The notes under the pieces were generated by a model. The model saw nothing but the letters and a program-made list of their open reading frames with translations. It did no database searches and was not told where the DNA came from. Positions 47,574-55,657 of a DNA stretch of 64,000 bases are shown piece by piece (positions within the stretch are counted from its first letter, which is position 1; the number at the start of each line of letters is the position of its first letter). This DNA is from Rhodopseudomonas palustris. Lineage in GTDB: Bacteria > Pseudomonadota > Alphaproteobacteria > Rhizobiales > Xanthobacteraceae. The position numbers and the translations under genes were made by a program. The stretch lies in the NCBI RefSeq assembly GCF_003226555.1, contig NZ_QKQS01000016.1:212835-276834 (forward strand). Reading direction: 5' to 3'.

Positions 47574-47990
47574 TTGGATTTGCGTCTGAATGGAGTGATC
47601 GAGTCGGCTTTGTATGTCGACGACCTCGATCGCGCCCGGAGCTTCTACCAGGACGTCTTGCTGCTGAGTCCGATGACGAGCGACCAGCGGTTTTGTGCTT
47701 TCGACGTCGGCGGTCGGAGCGTGCTGCTGTTGTTCAAGCGGGGTAGCACGCTGGAGACGGTCGAACTGCCGGGCGGCACGATCCCGCCGCACGATGGCAG
47801 CGGACCCATCCACATTGGCCTGTCGGTCGATCGCGATCGGCTCGGCGAGTGGGAAGCGCGCCTGCGGGAGCACGGCGTGGCGATCGAAGGCCGCACGGAT
47901 TGGCCGCGCGGAGGGTCGAGTATCTACTTCCGCGATCCCGATCGCCATCTGTTGGAACTTGTGACGCCGGGTGTCTGGCCGATCCATTAG
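47574..47990 (+). CDS. VOC (glyoxalase/dioxygenase superfamily) protein inside the SUF operon
   Basis: 138 aa from TTG 47574, which is 6 nt after GAGG (47564-47567); GTG 47562, overlapping the sufT stop by 4 bp, is the other candidate. Two beta-alpha-beta-beta-beta modules are seen, ALYVDDLDRARSFYQDVL and IHIGLSVDRDRLGEWEARL, ending with YFRDPDRHLLELVTPGVW. The pattern (E/H residues at module ends) fits the metal-dependent VOC superfamily. Substrate unknown. Its place between sufT and sufA makes co-expression with Fe-S assembly likely. Confidence 0.82.
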   Translation: MDLRLNGVIESALYVDDLDRARSFYQDVLLLSPMTSDQRFCAFDVGGRSVLLLFKRGSTLETVELPGGTIPPHDGSGPIHIGLSVDRDRLGEWEARLREHGVAIEGRTDWPRGGSSIYFRDPDRHLLELVTPGVWPIH

Positions 47991-48119
47991 CAGGCATATG
48001 GCGACGACGTGGTAACACCTTTCGAAGTGGCGGTTGCGTAACTATCTGAAGGTCCGGCTGGTCGCCGGTGCAGCGGCGAACGTATCCGGGCAGGCCCGGC
48101 AACAGGAGTGGGAAACACC

Positions 48120-48491
48120 ATGGCTACGGCACGTCCTCGGCCTCAAGTGATGCGGCTTACCGATGCCGCGGCCATTCGCGTGAAGGAACTGATGGGCCGC
48201 GCCGACAGCGAGATTCTCGGTCTGCGCGTCGGCATCAAGAACGGCGGCTGCGCCGGGCAGTCCTACACGGTCGAGTACGCCCACGACATCAAGCCGAACG
48301 ACGAGGTGATCGAGGACAAGGGCGTCAAGATCATGGTCGATCCGAAGGCGGTGCTGTTCCTGCTCGGCACCGAGATGGACTACAAGGCCGACAGGATGCA
48401 GGCGCAGTTCGTGTTCAACAACCCGAACCAGATTTCCGCCTGCGGCTGCGGCGAATCGGTAGAACTGAAGCCCGCGGCAATTGATGGCTGA
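48120..48491 (+). CDS. sufA: A-type Fe-S carrier, SufA/IscA family
   Basis: 123 aa from ATG 48120 (AGGAG 11 nt upstream; GTG 48108 is too close to that site). The three cysteines that bind the cluster are C44 (KNGGCAGQSY), C108 and C110 (SACGCGES). It receives clusters from SufBCD and passes them to apo-proteins. It is the last gene of the SUF operon, 129 bp after the VOC gene. A small hairpin lies directly after the stop. Confidence 0.96.
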   Translation: MATARPRPQVMRLTDAAAIRVKELMGRADSEILGLRVGIKNGGCAGQSYTVEYAHDIKPNDEVIEDKGVKIMVDPKAVLFLLGTEMDYKADRMQAQFVFNNPNQISACGCGESVELKPAAIDG

Positions 48492-48505
48492 GCGGGTCTC
48501 CCGCT
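48491..48505 (+). terminator. Small hairpin at the end of the SUF operon
   Basis: A 6-bp stem AGCGGG/CCCGCT with a TCT loop beginning at the end of the sufA stop codon, with no T run. It is a weak candidate for the 3' end of the operon. Confidence 0.4.
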
Positions 48506-48652
48506 GCTTCGCATGATCCGATCCGATCTTCCCGTGAGCGGAAGGGGGTGCGGATTGTGCATCAAGCGCTCAATAACGGTACTACTCATTAAACAGTAAT
48601 TAAGAAGTGGTATCGGAAAACCTCTGCGAGGCATTCGCAGGGGAGTGATCGC

Positions 48653-50617
48653 ATGAAGCGCCGTGACTTTTTGCTGGGGGCTGCGGCCGTCGGGCTCGGC
48701 GGGCCTTGGCTCGCGAAGGCGGCGATCTCGTCGCTGCACGCGCAGCCGGCGGCGCCGAAGGGAGCGAAGATCGCGAAGGTCGCGATTTTTCCGGCGATCG
48801 GTTTCTCCCGCGTGGGCAACGCTGAGGATTGGTTCCTCGCCCCCGAAGTGCCGGGCCTGCTCGACGAGCCCGAGGGCGGCTTCAAGGACAAGCAAGGCCG
48901 CATCAAGAAGCAGGTCCAGCGGTTCCGGCTGTTCGGCTACGACGATCAGGGCCGGGTCGTGCGTGAGCTCGACGGCTCCGACGGTGTGACCTGGAGCGTC
49001 CACGTCGCCAACACCAAGGCCGCCTGGTACGGCTTCGTCAATGCGATGGATCGCGGTGACGCCGCGCCCGGCGTGCCAGGCCCGCAGCGCAATGCGTTCA
49101 TCGCCGCTGACAAGCGCGAAGCGATGCTGTGCATCGACGGCGGCCGGTTGGAGATCGCCGGCGCCTCGACCAACGCAAAGGGCGGCGACGACAAATATCG
49201 GATGAAGGGCCGGTTCTGGCAGACGCTCGATGTCTCGCTCGGCCATCTGCGCACCGACGACAAGGGCCGTCTGTTGGTGTTCGCCGCCGACGGCGTCTCG
49301 CGCACGGCGCTGCCGCAGAATCCGGTGCGCGACTTCACCAATAACGACGGCTGGCACGACGATTGGGCCGACGGCTGGGTCAAGGCGACCGTCACCGTGG
49401 ACGGCCAGAAGCTCGATTGCGATCCGGCCTGGGTGGTGTGCTGCGGTCCGAAATTTGCGCCGCAGCTCGAGCCGATCGTGACGCTGTACGATGCCGCGCG
49501 CGAAGCGATGGTCGCTCTCGGCCAGATGCAGAGCCCGACCGACAAGGTGTCGTTCCGCCGCGACGTGCTGCCGATCCTGCGCCGCGCCGGCGCGATGCAG
49601 TGGGTCGCTACAGCGTCGTTCCTCGGTGCCGCCTGGAACGACATCGGTGATCTGTCCAGCCCGGCGACGATCGAGACGCTGGCCAAGCCCGGTGCCGACG
49701 CCAAGGCCGCGCGCAAGAAGGTCTTCGACGCGTTCCGCAAACCGGATGGCAGCGATCAGCGCGGCTACGCGATTCCGATCATGCTCGGCGACGGCGTCAA
49801 CTATCAGGACAGCCAGCATGCCTGGCTGGCGCTGACGCCGACCCAATATCGCGTGCTCGAACTCTGGGCCGAGGGCAAGTTCGAAGCCGACTACGCGAAC
49901 AAGAGCGCCGACTCGGTTCGCACGCTCGACGATCTGCCGATCGAACTACGCCCCGAGGCGATGACGCGCGCCGCGCTCGACGCCTGTTCGGGTGGCGCTT
50001 TCCATCCCGGTGTCGAAATCACCTGGCCGATCCGCCACAAGGAGCTGTATCGCGGTCCGAACGAGACCAAGCTGCCGTTCCGCCTCGCGTTGTCGAACCG
50101 CAAGAGCCTGGTCCAGGACGTCGGATTTCAGCTCAATCCGGTCAATGTATTCGCCGGCAATCCCGACAAGCCGGATCAGGGCAAGCCGATCGGCCCGCAG
50201 GCGCCGGGCGACCTGACGCGCTGGATGGGTGTGCCGTGGCAGGGTGATGCGTTCAGCTGCCAAGCGGTTCTCACTGCCAGCGGTTTCCCGACCCCGGTAT
50301 GGTGGCCAGCGCTGCTGCCGGTCGATGTGCTGCCGGATGCGTTCTATCAGCAGATGATGCGGACCGATCTGCCCGAGGAGGAGCGGCTGCGGTTCTATCA
50401 CACGCGGGTGCCGTGGGCGCGCGGCGCGGCCGGCATCGGTCTGCACGTCGAGGCCGGCTACACCGACGGCTTGCGGCGGATGATCGAGCTGTGGACGCAG
50501 ATGGGCGTCGTGGTGCGTCGTCCCGGTCCGAAGGGACTGCCCGGCGTACCTGAGCAGCTTTATGTCGAAGTCCAGCGCGGTTCGATGGACATTGCGGCGC
50601 CGACACTTCCGCGCTGA
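48653..50617 (+). CDS. Tat-exported LodA/GoxA-like quinoprotein oxidase
   Basis: 654 aa. GGGGAG 7 nt before ATG 48653 fixes the start. The N-terminus MKRRDFLLGAAAVGLG is a twin-arginine signal peptide. The rest matches the LodA/GoxA family of cysteine-tryptophylquinone (CTQ) enzymes: GFSRVGNAEDWFLAPEVPG (50-68), the cysteine motif DACSGGAFHPGVEITW (C445 in it) and the tryptophan motif TRWMGVPWQGDAFSC (W529 or W524). C445 and one of these Trp would form CTQ. Characterised members oxidise lysine or glycine to an imine/keto product plus ammonia and H2O2. The substrate here is unknown. The next gene is the expected LodB-like partner. Confidence 0.82.
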   Translation: MKRRDFLLGAAAVGLGGPWLAKAAISSLHAQPAAPKGAKIAKVAIFPAIGFSRVGNAEDWFLAPEVPGLLDEPEGGFKDKQGRIKKQVQRFRLFGYDDQGRVVRELDGSDGVTWSVHVANTKAAWYGFVNAMDRGDAAPGVPGPQRNAFIAADKREAMLCIDGGRLEIAGASTNAKGGDDKYRMKGRFWQTLDVSLGHLRTDDKGRLLVFAADGVSRTALPQNPVRDFTNNDGWHDDWADGWVKATVTVDGQKLDCDPAWVVCCGPKFAPQLEPIVTLYDAAREAMVALGQMQSPTDKVSFRRDVLPILRRAGAMQWVATASFLGAAWNDIGDLSSPATIETLAKPGADAKAARKKVFDAFRKPDGSDQRGYAIPIMLGDGVNYQDSQHAWLALTPTQYRVLELWAEGKFEADYANKSADSVRTLDDLPIELRPEAMTRAALDACSGGAFHPGVEITWPIRHKELYRGPNETKLPFRLALSNRKSLVQDVGFQLNPVNVFAGNPDKPDQGKPIGPQAPGDLTRWMGVPWQGDAFSCQAVLTASGFPTPVWWPALLPVDVLPDAFYQQMMRTDLPEEERLRFYHTRVPWARGAAGIGLHVEAGYTDGLRRMIELWTQMGVVVRRPGPKGLPGVPEQLYVEVQRGSMDIAAPTLPR

Positions 50618-50622
50618 TCTCG

Positions 50623-51723
50623 ATGGGCCGGATTGCCGTGATCGGCGCAGGCGTTGCGGCGCTCGCTGCCGCCCGCAGCGTTGTGCTGGCGGGGCGAAGG
50701 CCGCTGTTGCTCGCGCCCGATCGCGAGGTGAGTAGCCGCGGCGAGACGTTATCTTCCGCGGCTGCGGTATCGCTCGAGCGGCTGCAATGGTCCGACCTGC
50801 TCGACGACGACACCGCGCTGCCGAGCGAAGGTCGGTTCTCGGTCTGGGGCGATGCGACCTTGCGTATGGCAGCGCGAGGCGAGGGCGCCTGGCACCTCGA
50901 CCGCGCCAGCCTCGAGCGGCAGATGCGGTCCAAGCTGAACAGCGACCCGATCGAGTCGCATCCGCTCATCGTCACCATGCTGGCGCATCACTGTGATGGC
51001 GTGGTGCTCGAACTCGGGGATGGCCGCGTCGTGTTCGCGGACGCGGCCATCGATTGCAGCGGCCGGGCCGCGTTGTCGTCAGGAGCAGCGGCGGGGCGTC
51101 GCCGCACCGACCGCCTCGTCGCCGTGTGGCGCGTACTCGACTTGCCGGACGACACCGAACCCGCCGCGGCGACGTTGATCGAAGCTGTGGCGCTCGGCTG
51201 GTGGTACATGGCTCCGCTGCCGGGCCGCCGTATGATGCTAGGTCTGTTCACCGATACCGATCTGTTGCCACCCGGCGCTGCGCAGGATGGCGCCAAATGG
51301 ACCGACTTGGCCACATCCACCATCGCGATCGCGCCGCGGCTACACAGCCTGGGTCTCGATGTCACGGCTGCCCTGGAGCCGCCCCAAGTCGCGCCTGCCG
51401 CCACCGTCACGGCCAGCCGACTGATCGAGGGGCGCATCTTGCGCGCCGGCGACGCTGCTGCTGCGCTCGATCCGCTCGGCGCCAACGGGCTCGCCACCGC
51501 GCTGTGGAGTGGGATCGCGGCCGCCGAGGCGGCGCTGACGCTGACCAATGGCGAGTGTGATCGGGCCGAGGCCTATGAGCGCGATTATCTGCAAGGGATC
51601 GCACAGCACCTCGTCACTCAACAGGCGATGTACGCCGCCGAGCCGCGCTTCGCCGCCGAGCCGTTCTGGCAGCGCCGCCGCGCCAATGCACCGTTCCACC
51701 CCCACCAGGAGACACTGCCATGA
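50623..51723 (+). CDS. LodB-like FAD-dependent protein, quinone cofactor maturase
   Basis: 366 aa. The N-terminal FAD-binding motif is RIAVIGAGVAALAAARSV, the GETLSSAAAV stretch is typical of the tryptophan-halogenase-like flavoprotein group, and the second FAD motif is ILRAGDAAAALDPLGANGL. No signal peptide is seen, so it acts in the cytoplasm. In characterised systems LodB/GoxB is needed to make the CTQ cofactor of LodA/GoxA. It starts 5 bp after the LodA-like gene and ends in an ATGA overlap with the RidA-like gene, so the three are one operon. Confidence 0.82.
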   Translation: MGRIAVIGAGVAALAAARSVVLAGRRPLLLAPDREVSSRGETLSSAAAVSLERLQWSDLLDDDTALPSEGRFSVWGDATLRMAARGEGAWHLDRASLERQMRSKLNSDPIESHPLIVTMLAHHCDGVVLELGDGRVVFADAAIDCSGRAALSSGAAAGRRRTDRLVAVWRVLDLPDDTEPAAATLIEAVALGWWYMAPLPGRRMMLGLFTDTDLLPPGAAQDGAKWTDLATSTIAIAPRLHSLGLDVTAALEPPQVAPAATVTASRLIEGRILRAGDAAAALDPLGANGLATALWSGIAAAEAALTLTNGECDRAEAYERDYLQGIAQHLVTQQAMYAAEPRFAAEPFWQRRRANAPFHPHQETLP

Positions 51724-52196
51724 ACGCCCCTCTGCGCACGCTGCTCGCTGCTGCCGCCATTGCGGTCGCGATGCCGACCCTGGCGTCCGCCGAATCCAGT
51801 GCGGTGAAGATCATCGCGCCGACCGACAAGACGATCACCCCGAGCGGCACCTGGAGCATCGGCGCCCGCGCCGGCGATTTCGTGTTCATCGGCGGGATGC
51901 GGGGCACCGACCGCGTCACTGGCAAGATGGTCGACGGCGACGAGGCGCGGATCCGGCGGATGTTCGACAACATGCTGGCGGCGGCTGAAGCTGCCGGCGC
52001 GACCAAGGCCGACGCGGTGCGGCTCACCGTGTTCGTCACCGACGTCGCCAAATATCGGCCGCTGGTCAACAAGGTGCAGAAGGACATCTGGGGCGACGGC
52101 CCGTATCCGCCGCGCACCGTGCTGCAGGTCCCGGCGCTCGACCAGGGCGATATCGCCGAGATCGACGGCACGTTCTACGCGCCGGAGAAAAAATAG
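51720..52196 (+). CDS. Secreted RidA/YjgF-family protein
   Basis: 158 aa. Unlike ordinary cytoplasmic RidA it has a cleavable signal peptide (residues 1-24, LRTLLAAAAIAVAMPTLASA). The Rid domain follows (FVFIGGMRGTD, FDNMLAAAEAAGA, AVRLTVFVTDVAKY) with the conserved arginine in YPPRTVLQV that in active members binds the substrate carboxylate. RidA hydrolyses reactive imines/enamines made by amino-acid-processing enzymes. Translationally coupled to the LodB-like gene, it probably works in the periplasm on the imine product of the exported oxidase. Confidence 0.85.
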   Translation: MNAPLRTLLAAAAIAVAMPTLASAESSAVKIIAPTDKTITPSGTWSIGARAGDFVFIGGMRGTDRVTGKMVDGDEARIRRMFDNMLAAAEAAGATKADAVRLTVFVTDVAKYRPLVNKVQKDIWGDGPYPPRTVLQVPALDQGDIAEIDGTFYAPEKK

Positions 52197-52228
52197 GCGC
52201 ATCCTGCGCGTTCGCAGTTAAGCTGGTC

Positions 52229-52252
52229 GGCGGCGCGTTTTGCCGCGCCGCC
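52229..52252 (+). terminator. GC-rich hairpin after the LodA-LodB-RidA operon
   Basis: A 9-bp perfect stem GGCGGCGCG/CGCGCCGCC with loop TTTTGC, 33 bp after the stop at 52196. It lacks a T tail, so it may be a weak or Rho-aided terminator. Confidence 0.5.
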
Positions 52253-52277
52253 CGATCCGTCAGCGCTGCGAGCCGTC

Positions 52278-52739
52278 ATGGACCGTGAATTTCTCGCCGA
52301 CCTGTTCGCGCCGTTCGGCCCGGTGACGATCCGCCGGATGTTCTCCGGTTTCGGGATTTCGGCTGACGGCATCACCTTCGCGCTGGTCATCCGCGATGCG
52401 ATCTATCTGCGTGCCGACGATGCGACGATCGCAAGGTTCGAGGGCGAAGGCAGCCGGCCGTTCCGCTACGATACAAGCACAAAGACGGTGACCGTCGGCT
52501 CGTACTGGCTGCTGCCAGAGAGGCTGCTCGACGATCCGGATGAACTCGCTGATTGGGCGCGCGCAGCCTACGCAGTCGCCGAGCGCGCCGCCCTCAGCAA
52601 AGCATCGAAAACGCGGCGTGCCGCAGCGAAGAAGGCCGAGACGGATAGGAGCAAGGCACCGAAGCAGAGCAAGTCAGCCGGCGTCCAGCCGAAGCCGAAG
52701 AAGGCTGCAAGGGCAGTAGATCCGGATAAAAAAAGGTGA
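52278..52739 (+). CDS. TfoX N-terminal domain protein with Lys-rich tail
   Basis: 153 aa. Residues 1-95 match the TfoX N-terminal domain (LFAPFGPVTIRRMFSGFGIS, FALVIRDAIYLRAD, YWLLPERLLDDPDELADW). The C-terminal 45 residues are Lys/Ala-rich, which suggests nucleic-acid binding. TfoX/Sxy proteins regulate competence in gammaproteobacteria; alphaproteobacterial stand-alone N-domain proteins have no firm role. The ribosome site is weak. It stands alone between the oxidase operon and a convergent diguanylate cyclase gene. Confidence 0.82.
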   Translation: MDREFLADLFAPFGPVTIRRMFSGFGISADGITFALVIRDAIYLRADDATIARFEGEGSRPFRYDTSTKTVTVGSYWLLPERLLDDPDELADWARAAYAVAERAALSKASKTRRAAAKKAETDRSKAPKQSKSAGVQPKPKKAARAVDPDKKR

Positions 52740-52808
52740 AGACTCCGAGACCCAGTGCCGCCGGACGGAGCCGGGCCGCGCGTTAGCAGAGGCGTCAGGC
52801 GGCCCGAG

Positions 52809-53909
52809 TCAGGCCACCGCGGCCTGCGTCACGCAGGAGAATTCCGGATCTGTTTCGCAAATCACCCGGTTGCGGCCGTTGCGCTTGGCCGCATACAGGC
52901 AGGCGTCGGCGCGTTCGATCAGTGCGTCGGCGTCGTCGCCGGGCTTCAGCGTCGACACGCCGGCCGACATCGTCACCCGGCCGAGCACTTCACCGGTCGA
53001 TTTTTTCTTCAGTTCCTTCGACATCACCAGCCGGCGGATATTGTCGGCGACGATGATCGCCTGGCGCAACGGTGTGTTGGGCAGCACCACAGCGAATTCT
53101 TCGCCGCCGTAACGCGCCGTGAAGTCCTGTCCCTTGATGCTTTGCTTCAAGGTCAGGCCGACCAGCCGCAGCACCTGATCGCCGGTGAGATGGCCGTAGG
53201 TGTCGTTGAATGATTTGAAGTGGTCGATATCCATCATCAGCAGCGACAACGGCTGATTGCCGGCGGTGGCGGCGCGGATCGCTTCGCTGACGGCGCGGTC
53301 GAAGTGCTTACGGTTGCCGAGCCCGGTGAGCGGGTCGGTCAGGCTCTCGGCGCGGATCGTTTCCAGGTTGACCTGAAGGTTGGCGATCTCCTGCTTGGAT
53401 TGCGACAACCGCTGTTCCAGTGCACTGTTTGTCTGCTGCATTTCACGCGTAGCCGACACTAAGCGCTCGACGATCGCCTTGATTTGGTCGTGGTCGGTGG
53501 CGGTCGATAGTTTGTCGCTTTCGCCGCGCAGATTTTCGCCGAAGCTCGCAGTGCTGCCGAGCGTGCCCGCGAGCAAAATCATGATGTCGTCGATCTCGCC
53601 GACGACACGCGCTCCGATCTGGTCGAGGCGGTCGGTGGTCCGTCCGTGGGACAAGTAATCGTCGTAGAGTTGATCGAGATCGGCGTCGCTGAGGCTGCCA
53701 CGCTGCGCCAGCGTATCGTTGATCGCCTTGTTCAACGCCGGATTGTAGCCGGTCGCATAAACGTACCAGATCTCGTAGTTGCGCGGCACAGCGCCTTGCC
53801 CGAGCGCCTTGATCTGCGAGAGGGCCACCTCGGCATAAGCCAAGGTGCGATCATTGTTGTCCTGCCTCCCGGCCACCAGCAATCTCCGATCCGACGTCTC
53901 TATACGCAC
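52809..53909 (-). CDS. Diguanylate cyclase (GGDEF domain)
   Basis: 366 aa, soluble. The N-terminal ~190 residues (YAEVALSQIKALGQGAVPRN and following, with a coiled coil at about 145-185) form a helical domain seen in other alphaproteobacterial cyclases. The GGDEF domain starts at ESLTDPLTGLGNRKHFDRAV, has MDIDHFKSFNDTYGH and the active loop GGEEF (TARYGGEEFAVVLP). The product-inhibition site normally RxxD five residues before the loop reads KGQD, so inhibition by c-di-GMP may be weak or absent. It makes c-di-GMP. No EAL domain is present. Confidence 0.92.
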   Translation of the reverse strand: MRIETSDRRLLVAGRQDNNDRTLAYAEVALSQIKALGQGAVPRNYEIWYVYATGYNPALNKAINDTLAQRGSLSDADLDQLYDDYLSHGRTTDRLDQIGARVVGEIDDIMILLAGTLGSTASFGENLRGESDKLSTATDHDQIKAIVERLVSATREMQQTNSALEQRLSQSKQEIANLQVNLETIRAESLTDPLTGLGNRKHFDRAVSEAIRAATAGNQPLSLLMMDIDHFKSFNDTYGHLTGDQVLRLVGLTLKQSIKGQDFTARYGGEEFAVVLPNTPLRQAIIVADNIRRLVMSKELKKKSTGEVLGRVTMSAGVSTLKPGDDADALIERADACLYAAKRNGRNRVICETDPEFSCVTQAAVA

Positions 53910-53978
53910 CGCTGTGAACGGTACGAACCTATGGTCGGGTAATGAAGGTGCGGTAAACGCCGTTGGGTTCCGTGCGCG

Positions 53979-55385
53979 TTAGCCGCGCGCGCGGACCGGA
54001 CGCAGCAGAAACGCCGGCAGATGCGAATGATCGCCGGCTTCCGAAGAGGTATCGCGGGCCGGTGGTGCGGACCCAAAGGACGCATGGGTTGCCGGAACGG
54101 CGGCCGGGGGCGTCGCGCTGCGCGGCTCACGGCGCGGCTTGCGCTCGCGCGGTTCGCGGTTTTCGCGGCGCGGTTCACGATGGCGACCTTCGGGCGCGGC
54201 GCGCCGGGAGCGCGTCGGACGCTCGGTCTCGGCCTCGTCGCTGGTGTCGGCTTCCACGCCCGGGCCGACCTCGGCGCGGGGAATCTCCTGGCCGATCAGC
54301 TTTTCGACCGCCGCCATCGACTTCAGATCGGACGGCGCCACGATGCTTACCGCCGTGCCTGTGCGACCGGCGCGGCCGGTGCGGCCGATCCGGTGGACGT
54401 AGTCGTCGGGGTGGTGGGGGACGTCAAAATTGAAGACGTGGCTGACTTCCGGAATATCGAGGCCGCGGGCGGCGACGTCGGACGCGACCAGGATCGGCAG
54501 GTCGCCTTTGCGGAACGCTTCGAGCGCGGCCGTTCGAGCGGTCTGGTCCATATCACCGTGCAACGCGCCGACGCTGAAGCCGTGGCGCTGCAGCGACTTT
54601 GCCAGCAGCGCGACCTCGCGCTTGCGGTTGCAGAAGATGATCGCGTTCTTGAGGTCGGTGGCGCCGCGGATCAGTCGGCGCAGCGTCTCGCGCTTTTCGT
54701 GCGGCTCGCGGCCGCACGGGACCTGGGACTGGGTCACCGTGACCGCCGTCGATGCGGGCTTGCTGACCTCGATCTTTTCGGGATTGTGCAGGAAGGTCTC
54801 GGTGATGCGCCGAATCTCGGTCGGCATCGTCGCGGTGAAGAACAGGGTCTGTCGGGTGAACGGGACCAGCTTGCAGACCCGTTCGATGTCCGGGATGAAG
54901 CCCATGTCGAGCATGCGGTCGGCTTCGTCGATGATCAGCATCTCGACGCCGGTGAGCAGCAGGCCACCGCGTTCGGTGTGGTCGAGCAGGCGGCCCGGAG
55001 TGGCGATCAGCACGTCGACGCCACGGGTCAGCTTGAGATCCTGATCGCCGAACGACACGCCGCCGATCAGAAGCGCCACGTTGAGCTTTTGGCCGGCGCC
55101 GTATTTGTCAAACTGCTCTTTGACCTGGGCGGCGAGTTCGCGGGTCGGTTCGAGAATCAGGGTTCGGGGCATCCGGGCCCGGGCGCGGCCCTTCTCCAGC
55201 ATCGTCAGCATCGGCAGCACGAACGCGGCCGTTTTGCCGGTGCCGGTCTGGGCGATGCCAAGGACGTCCCTGCGGGCGAGGACGTGGGGGATCGCCTGCT
55301 GTTGGATAGGGGTGGGCGAAACGTAACCGGCGGCGGCGACGGCGGCTTGGACTTTCTCGGAAAGTCCCAGATTGGTAAAAGACAT
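53979..55385 (-). CDS. DEAD-box RNA helicase (RhlE-like)
   Basis: 468 aa from ATG 55385 (MSFTNLGLSEKVQAAVAAAG), a conserved start; the longer reading to 55556 has no support. Motifs in order: Q motif PTPIQQQAIP, Walker A AQTGTGKT, PTRELA, TPGRLLDH, DEAD (IIDEADRML), TAT (FFTATMP), and in the second domain ARGLDIPEV and HRIGRTGRAG. An Arg/Glu-rich disordered tail (380-468) binds RNA nonspecifically. It probably acts in ribosome assembly or mRNA turnover with RNase E. Regulation by cold is possible but not visible. Confidence 0.94.
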   Translation of the reverse strand: MSFTNLGLSEKVQAAVAAAGYVSPTPIQQQAIPHVLARRDVLGIAQTGTGKTAAFVLPMLTMLEKGRARARMPRTLILEPTRELAAQVKEQFDKYGAGQKLNVALLIGGVSFGDQDLKLTRGVDVLIATPGRLLDHTERGGLLLTGVEMLIIDEADRMLDMGFIPDIERVCKLVPFTRQTLFFTATMPTEIRRITETFLHNPEKIEVSKPASTAVTVTQSQVPCGREPHEKRETLRRLIRGATDLKNAIIFCNRKREVALLAKSLQRHGFSVGALHGDMDQTARTAALEAFRKGDLPILVASDVAARGLDIPEVSHVFNFDVPHHPDDYVHRIGRTGRAGRTGTAVSIVAPSDLKSMAAVEKLIGQEIPRAEVGPGVEADTSDEAETERPTRSRRAAPEGRHREPRRENREPRERKPRREPRSATPPAAVPATHASFGSAPPARDTSSEAGDHSHLPAFLLRPVRARG

Positions 55386-55626
55386 CGAGCCTCTGTTGTC
55401 GGGGCGCGGCCTGGTCCTAACGCCTTCGGCCGGAACTCGGGGGCACGCCACTAAATCGAACCGCCGCATGGATTCTTCGAAAATCACTGTCGCGCTCAAC
55501 CCCGGAGCGGCTAGCAATCGTGCACGGGGAAGCCTGGTCGCGGACAGGCGGCTCAATCATCGTACTGCTCGTCGCAATACCGGGCCGCATCACGGGCGGA
55601 ACATAGGCCGGAATCGGCCAAAGTCA

Positions 55627-55640
55627 ATGCGCCGGCGCAT
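55627..55640. terminator. 14-bp perfect palindrome after the AraC gene
   Basis: ATGCGCCGGCGCAT, 17 bp past the stop of the minus-strand AraC-family gene. It is fully self-complementary with no loop and no T run, so it could be a weak terminator or a protein-binding site. Confidence 0.3.
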
Positions 55641-55657
55641 GAAACGGCTGAAATAGC

